From NCBI GenBank assembly GCA_938016265.1, contig CALLWB010000111.1, forward strand, positions 1-56,625: 56,625 nucleotides of DNA, written 5' to 3'. The position numbers were made by a program, and so were the translations under genes. How positions within the stretch are numbered: the stretch's first letter is position 1; every line of letters starts with the position of its first letter. Positions 53,433-56,625 of this stretch are shown in pieces. The stretch is from an uncultured Saprospiraceae bacterium. GTDB lineage: Bacteria; Bacteroidota; Bacteroidia; Chitinophagales; Saprospiraceae. Below the pieces are notes generated by a model. That model had not been told where the DNA came from and did no database searches. It saw only the letters and a program-made list of their open reading frames with translations.

Positions 53433-56400
53433 CTATTTCTGCCATCTTGAAGAGATACCGTTATTAGCACTCCATAAGATTTTATCGGCACCGTTTACAT
53501 CACCATTAAGGTCGTAATCGGCAAGTCTGTACTGGTCAAATGTACCATTTTCAGAGTTCCATAAGATATTATCTTGTCCTGTAATATCATAACTGAAAGT
53601 ATCTGAAATTTGATCACTATCTCCAGTATACATCACGTACGTACCAGGAGTGACCTGTTTTTGGCCAAATCCTGTTCCTGTTCTGTATGACTCTTGAATT
53701 CTAAAATCCCAAGTCAATGTACCGTTAGAGAAATCAACAGGGTTTGGAGATCCAACTCCCATGTGGTTTCTATGTTCAACAGCTATATAAACTTGTGCTG
53801 GATTCGCATCACCAAGTTTCAATAAACAAGGCTCAATGAATTCAATGTGTCCATCCTCAAAAATAAGTCCGGCTGCCTTAACGATTTCCGTAGCAGGATC
53901 AAGATCAGTTCTTAAAGAAACTAATACCCAATCAGTTACGCCTGGATCATAAGGACCAGCATATGCATTTTCAAGAGCAGTACCTACGTAGTTCCAAGGT
54001 GCAGCATTATAAGGCTGACCTGCAGGTGTTGGACTTACTAGATCATTAAGCGGGGTTTGACCCGGTAACAATCCACGGTGCAACAAGTCTCCGCCTGGAT
54101 CTAAGTTCAAGAAGTTAGACATCATGCCCAAAGACGCATCAAATGGTCCTTCAAGGAACGCAGCAACCTGAATATCTACACATGGATTAACCACGATATA
54201 GATAACTGCAGAATCACATTGTACCGGAGTTCCATCATCACACATTACGTACTCAAATGAATCAGTACCAGTAAACGTTGGTCCAGGGAAGTAATTAAAT
54301 GATCCGTCAGGAAGGATTGTAATATAGTTAGTAGGATCAACTGTACTCTGTAAAGAGTCAACTGGAACTACTGCAATATTATCACCATCTGGGTCAGAAT
54401 CATTAATCAGGATACCATCAGGGTATGTACCATTAGGTACATCCAACTGAACACCTTGATCTGTTTCGTAGAAATCGTCTTCAGCAATAGGTGAATCATT
54501 ACATTGCTCAACATTTACAACTACTGTATCTGTTGCAGTACATCCTCCGAAGGTTACTGTTACTACATATACTGTTGTATCTGTAGGCGTAGCAACTGGA
54601 TTAATCGCATTAGGATCATCTAAACCAGCAGCAGGGCTCCAAGTAAAGATTGCTCCTCCAGCACCAGTTGGGTTACCTCCAATGATTGCTCCTTCTCCAT
54701 CACAAACTGATTGATCCATTCCTGCATCAACAGCTGGTAAAGGATTAACTGTCACTGTCACATCATCACACTTAGTACAAGTGTTATTTGTAACACATAC
54801 AGTATAGATAGCAGTTGTAATTGGATTAACTGTTGGATTAGCAGATGTTGCATCATCAATTGATGCAGGATCTCCATCAGTAGTCCAGGCAATAGTCGCT
54901 GTTGCTGCTATTGATGGATCTAATGTTGGCATTCCTCCAATCACTACAGATGCTCCTTCACAAATCGCTTGATCCATACCAGCCTCTGCAAATGGTACCG
55001 AAGTAGCATCTACAGTTACTGTTACCATGTCAGTAGTTGTACAACCACCTTCTATTACAAACAATGTATAAGTAGTAGTTGATGCAGGAGATGCAATTGG
55101 GTTAGCCTCAAATTGAGAACTTAATCCGGTTGCTGGACTCCATACATATACTGCACCTGGAACAGGCGATGTACCAATTTGAACTGCTTCTCCATCACAA
55201 ACTATTTGATCAGGACCTGCGTCTGCTGCTGCTCCACCAACAATATTTACATCTTGTTGGAATTCTGTAGTACATCCGTTTTGTTCAACAGTTAAAGTTA
55301 CTGTCTTGATACCTATAGCACCATAAGAAACAGCATGTCCTCCTGCTCCACTAGCAGTAGCAGGTGTAGCATCGGTACCGAAGTCCCAGCTATAAGTAGC
55401 ACCTGTACCAGAAGTAAGCGCTGCAGTAAACAATCCAAGCTCATCGACACAAAGCTCAGTTGGAGCCATGCTGATTGAAGCTGTTGGACTTTCGTTTACT
55501 TCAACATCAAACGTTTCTGTTCGCTCACATCCAAAGTTTAACACAGTTAAACTAACTGATTGAGTTCCGGCTGCGTCAAAAGAAACAATATGTGGTCCTT
55601 GACCGAATGCAGTAGCAGGTGTTGCCGCTGATCCGAAATCCCAATTGTATATAGCTCCTGAACCTGCGCTAGCAGCTAGGAACGTACCTGCCTCATCCAC
55701 ACACAATGGTGATGGATTAACAGCAAGTGCTGGGGCCGGACATGGAGTAATATTTACAGTTACTACTGCTGTATCACAAAGTCCGTCAGAATCACATACT
55801 TGATACTCAAACGTATCAACTCCAGTATAACCAGCATTAGGTACATAATTCACTTCACATCCTGGAACAGCTCCTACATAAGCAGTACCGTTTGCAGGTT
55901 GATTAAGCAATGTAACATTACATGGTTCTAATGGAGATCCATCTTCAACATCAGAATCGTCACCAACTACGTCGATAACAACTGGTGTATCTTGTTGAGT
56001 AGTTTCACTATCATCTACAGCTACTGGTGGATCGTTTACTGGAGTTACTACAATAGTAACAACTGCATCATCACACTGAACTGGTGCCGGTGTACCTGTA
56101 TCACAAATTTCATATAGGTATGTATCCGTACCATTGAAATTAGCATCTGGCGTATAAGTAACTGACCCATCAGGATTAACAACAAGAGTACCATTATCTG
56201 GTGGAGTCAATATTGTAATACTACTTGGATCGATTGCTGCGTCAGAATCTGAATCATTATCAGAAATAGGCATTGTAATCGGTGTATCTTCTGGAGTTGT
56301 ATCCATATCATCAACCGCAATAGGTGCATCATTAACACCTTCTACAATAATTGTAACAACTGCTTCATCACACTGAGCTGGTAACGGAGTTCCATCATCA

Positions 56401-56606
56401 CATACTTCGTATGCAAAGGTGTCTGTTCCATTAAAGTCAGGATCTGGAGTATAAGTTGCATCTCCTGTTACAGGATCAATTACTACTGTACCATTCATTG
56501 GTGGTGTAGTTACTGTTACTGTTGTAGGATCAATATTACCATCTGTATCTGAATCATTAGGAGTAACAGGAACTGTTATCGGAGTATCCTCCGGTGTAGT
56601 GTCCAT
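53433..56606 (-). CDS. Giant Ig/cadherin-like surface adhesin, 5' end cut by window
   Basis: 1057 residues are visible; the frame remains open to the right edge, so the start, signal and more repeats are missing. Domains in order: three tandem-95-like repeats (VDDMDTTPEDTPITVP...NDSD...YTPDPDFNGTDTFAYEVCDDGTP); two PKD-like units (YNWDFGSAATPA...); four Ig-like units beginning DAGxDQxVCDGE; another cadherin-like repeat (EDDFYETDQGVQLDVP). The C-terminal 200 residues end in a duplicated EF-hand-like block (ITGQDNILWNSENG and LNGDVNGADKILWSANNG), dockerin-like. No classic T9SS type A tail. Probably a surface adhesin or scaffold partner. Confidence 0.82.
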   Translation of the reverse strand: MDTTPEDTPITVPVTPNDSDTDGNIDPTTVTVTTPPMNGTVVIDPVTGDATYTPDPDFNGTDTFAYEVCDDGTPLPAQCDEAVVTIIVEGVNDAPIAVDDMDTTPEDTPITMPISDNDSDSDAAIDPSSITILTPPDNGTLVVNPDGSVTYTPDANFNGTDTYLYEICDTGTPAPVQCDDAVVTIVVTPVNDPPVAVDDSETTQQDTPVVIDVVGDDSDVEDGSPLEPCNVTLLNQPANGTAYVGAVPGCEVNYVPNAGYTGVDTFEYQVCDSDGLCDTAVVTVNITPCPAPALAVNPSPLCVDEAGTFLAASAGSGAIYNWDFGSAATPATAFGQGPHIVSFDAAGTQSVSLTVLNFGCERTETFDVEVNESPTASISMAPTELCVDELGLFTAALTSGTGATYSWDFGTDATPATASGAGGHAVSYGAIGIKTVTLTVEQNGCTTEFQQDVNIVGGAAADAGPDQIVCDGEAVQIGTSPVPGAVYVWSPATGLSSQFEANPIASPASTTTYTLFVIEGGCTTTDMVTVTVDATSVPFAEAGMDQAICEGASVVIGGMPTLDPSIAATATIAWTTDGDPASIDDATSANPTVNPITTAIYTVCVTNNTCTKCDDVTVTVNPLPAVDAGMDQSVCDGEGAIIGGNPTGAGGAIFTWSPAAGLDDPNAINPVATPTDTTVYVVTVTFGGCTATDTVVVNVEQCNDSPIAEDDFYETDQGVQLDVPNGTYPDGILINDSDPDGDNIAVVPVDSLQSTVDPTNYITILPDGSFNYFPGPTFTGTDSFEYVMCDDGTPVQCDSAVIYIVVNPCVDIQVAAFLEGPFDASLGMMSNFLNLDPGGDLLHRGLLPGQTPLNDLVSPTPAGQPYNAAPWNYVGTALENAYAGPYDPGVTDWVLVSLRTDLDPATEIVKAAGLIFEDGHIEFIEPCLLKLGDANPAQVYIAVEHRNHMGVGSPNPVDFSNGTLTWDFRIQESYRTGTGFGQKQVTPGTYVMYTGDSDQISDTFSYDITGQDNILWNSENGTFDQYRLADYDLNGDVNGADKILWSANNGISSRWQK

Positions 56607-56625
56607 GTCATCTTCTGCTACTGGT

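Noticed and set aside
1-56625. CRISPR array, tRNA, rRNA, transposase or integrase
   Set aside because: No regularly spaced direct repeats, no recognisable RNA genes and no recombinase motifs were seen in reading both strands.

Overview
The window reads as chromosomal DNA of a free-living member of the Bacteroidota, most likely the Saprospiria (Lewinella/Haliscomenobacter-like). The evidence is of several kinds. At least four large secreted proteins end in type A C-terminal sorting domains of the type IX secretion system (T9SS). Start codons generally lack Shine-Dalgarno sequences, while several genes have the TAnnTTTG -7 box typical of this phylum just upstream. Lipoproteins with short lipoboxes are common, and typical family proteins occur (SprB repeats, delta-60 repeats, DUF5522, DUF4846, tail-fibre/S74 proteins). 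I see no rRNA, tRNA, CRISPR array, transposase or prophage module. The taxonomic call is inference from gene content only.

Layout. 1-977: mostly non-coding, possibly with the start of a leftward gene at the edge. 977-6484: two tandem small lipoproteins facing a 1540-residue secreted fibre with a YadA-like head and an S74 self-cleaving chaperone. 6915-10506: a fused GHKL ATPase/Shedu-like nuclease (candidate single-gene defence protein), a DinB-fold protein and a membrane metallophosphoesterase. 10640-16116: a helical-repeat protein, a Trp/Cys-rich lipoprotein, a PyrR-like phosphoribosyltransferase and a T9SS subtilase. 16346-18559: a two-gene iron-sulfur electron-transfer operon. 19034-24109: conserved hypotheticals, a SUFU-domain protein, a DUF697-SHOCT protein, a lipoprotein and a CFA-type methyltransferase. 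24286-25808: purB overlapping a tiny Cys-rich DUF5522 gene. 25904-37279: secreted and surface proteins (delta-60/SprB protein, lipoprotein metalloprotease, DUF4846 lipoprotein, SBBP propeller, large HExxH plus beta-helix protein, small secreted protein). 37557-46537: a second helical-repeat protein, smc, ribF, a glycosyltransferase, a fatty acid hydroxylase-family protein and DUF1761. 46682-51463: an outer membrane barrel, a metal-chelate ABC binding protein and permease, and purC. 51736-56606: a T9SS protein and a giant Ig/cadherin-like adhesin running off the right edge.

Housekeeping functions (purine synthesis purB/purC, flavin cofactors ribF, chromosome segregation smc) are interspersed with a heavy load of exported proteins. 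Convergent gene pairs are usually separated by hairpins. The two most unusual signals are the GHKL-Shedu fusion at 6915-8681 and a dispersed, degenerate 8-bp repeat (consensus GTTAYTRR) sitting at gene ends. That repeat supplies the stop codons of three unrelated genes, so all three proteins end in -SY.
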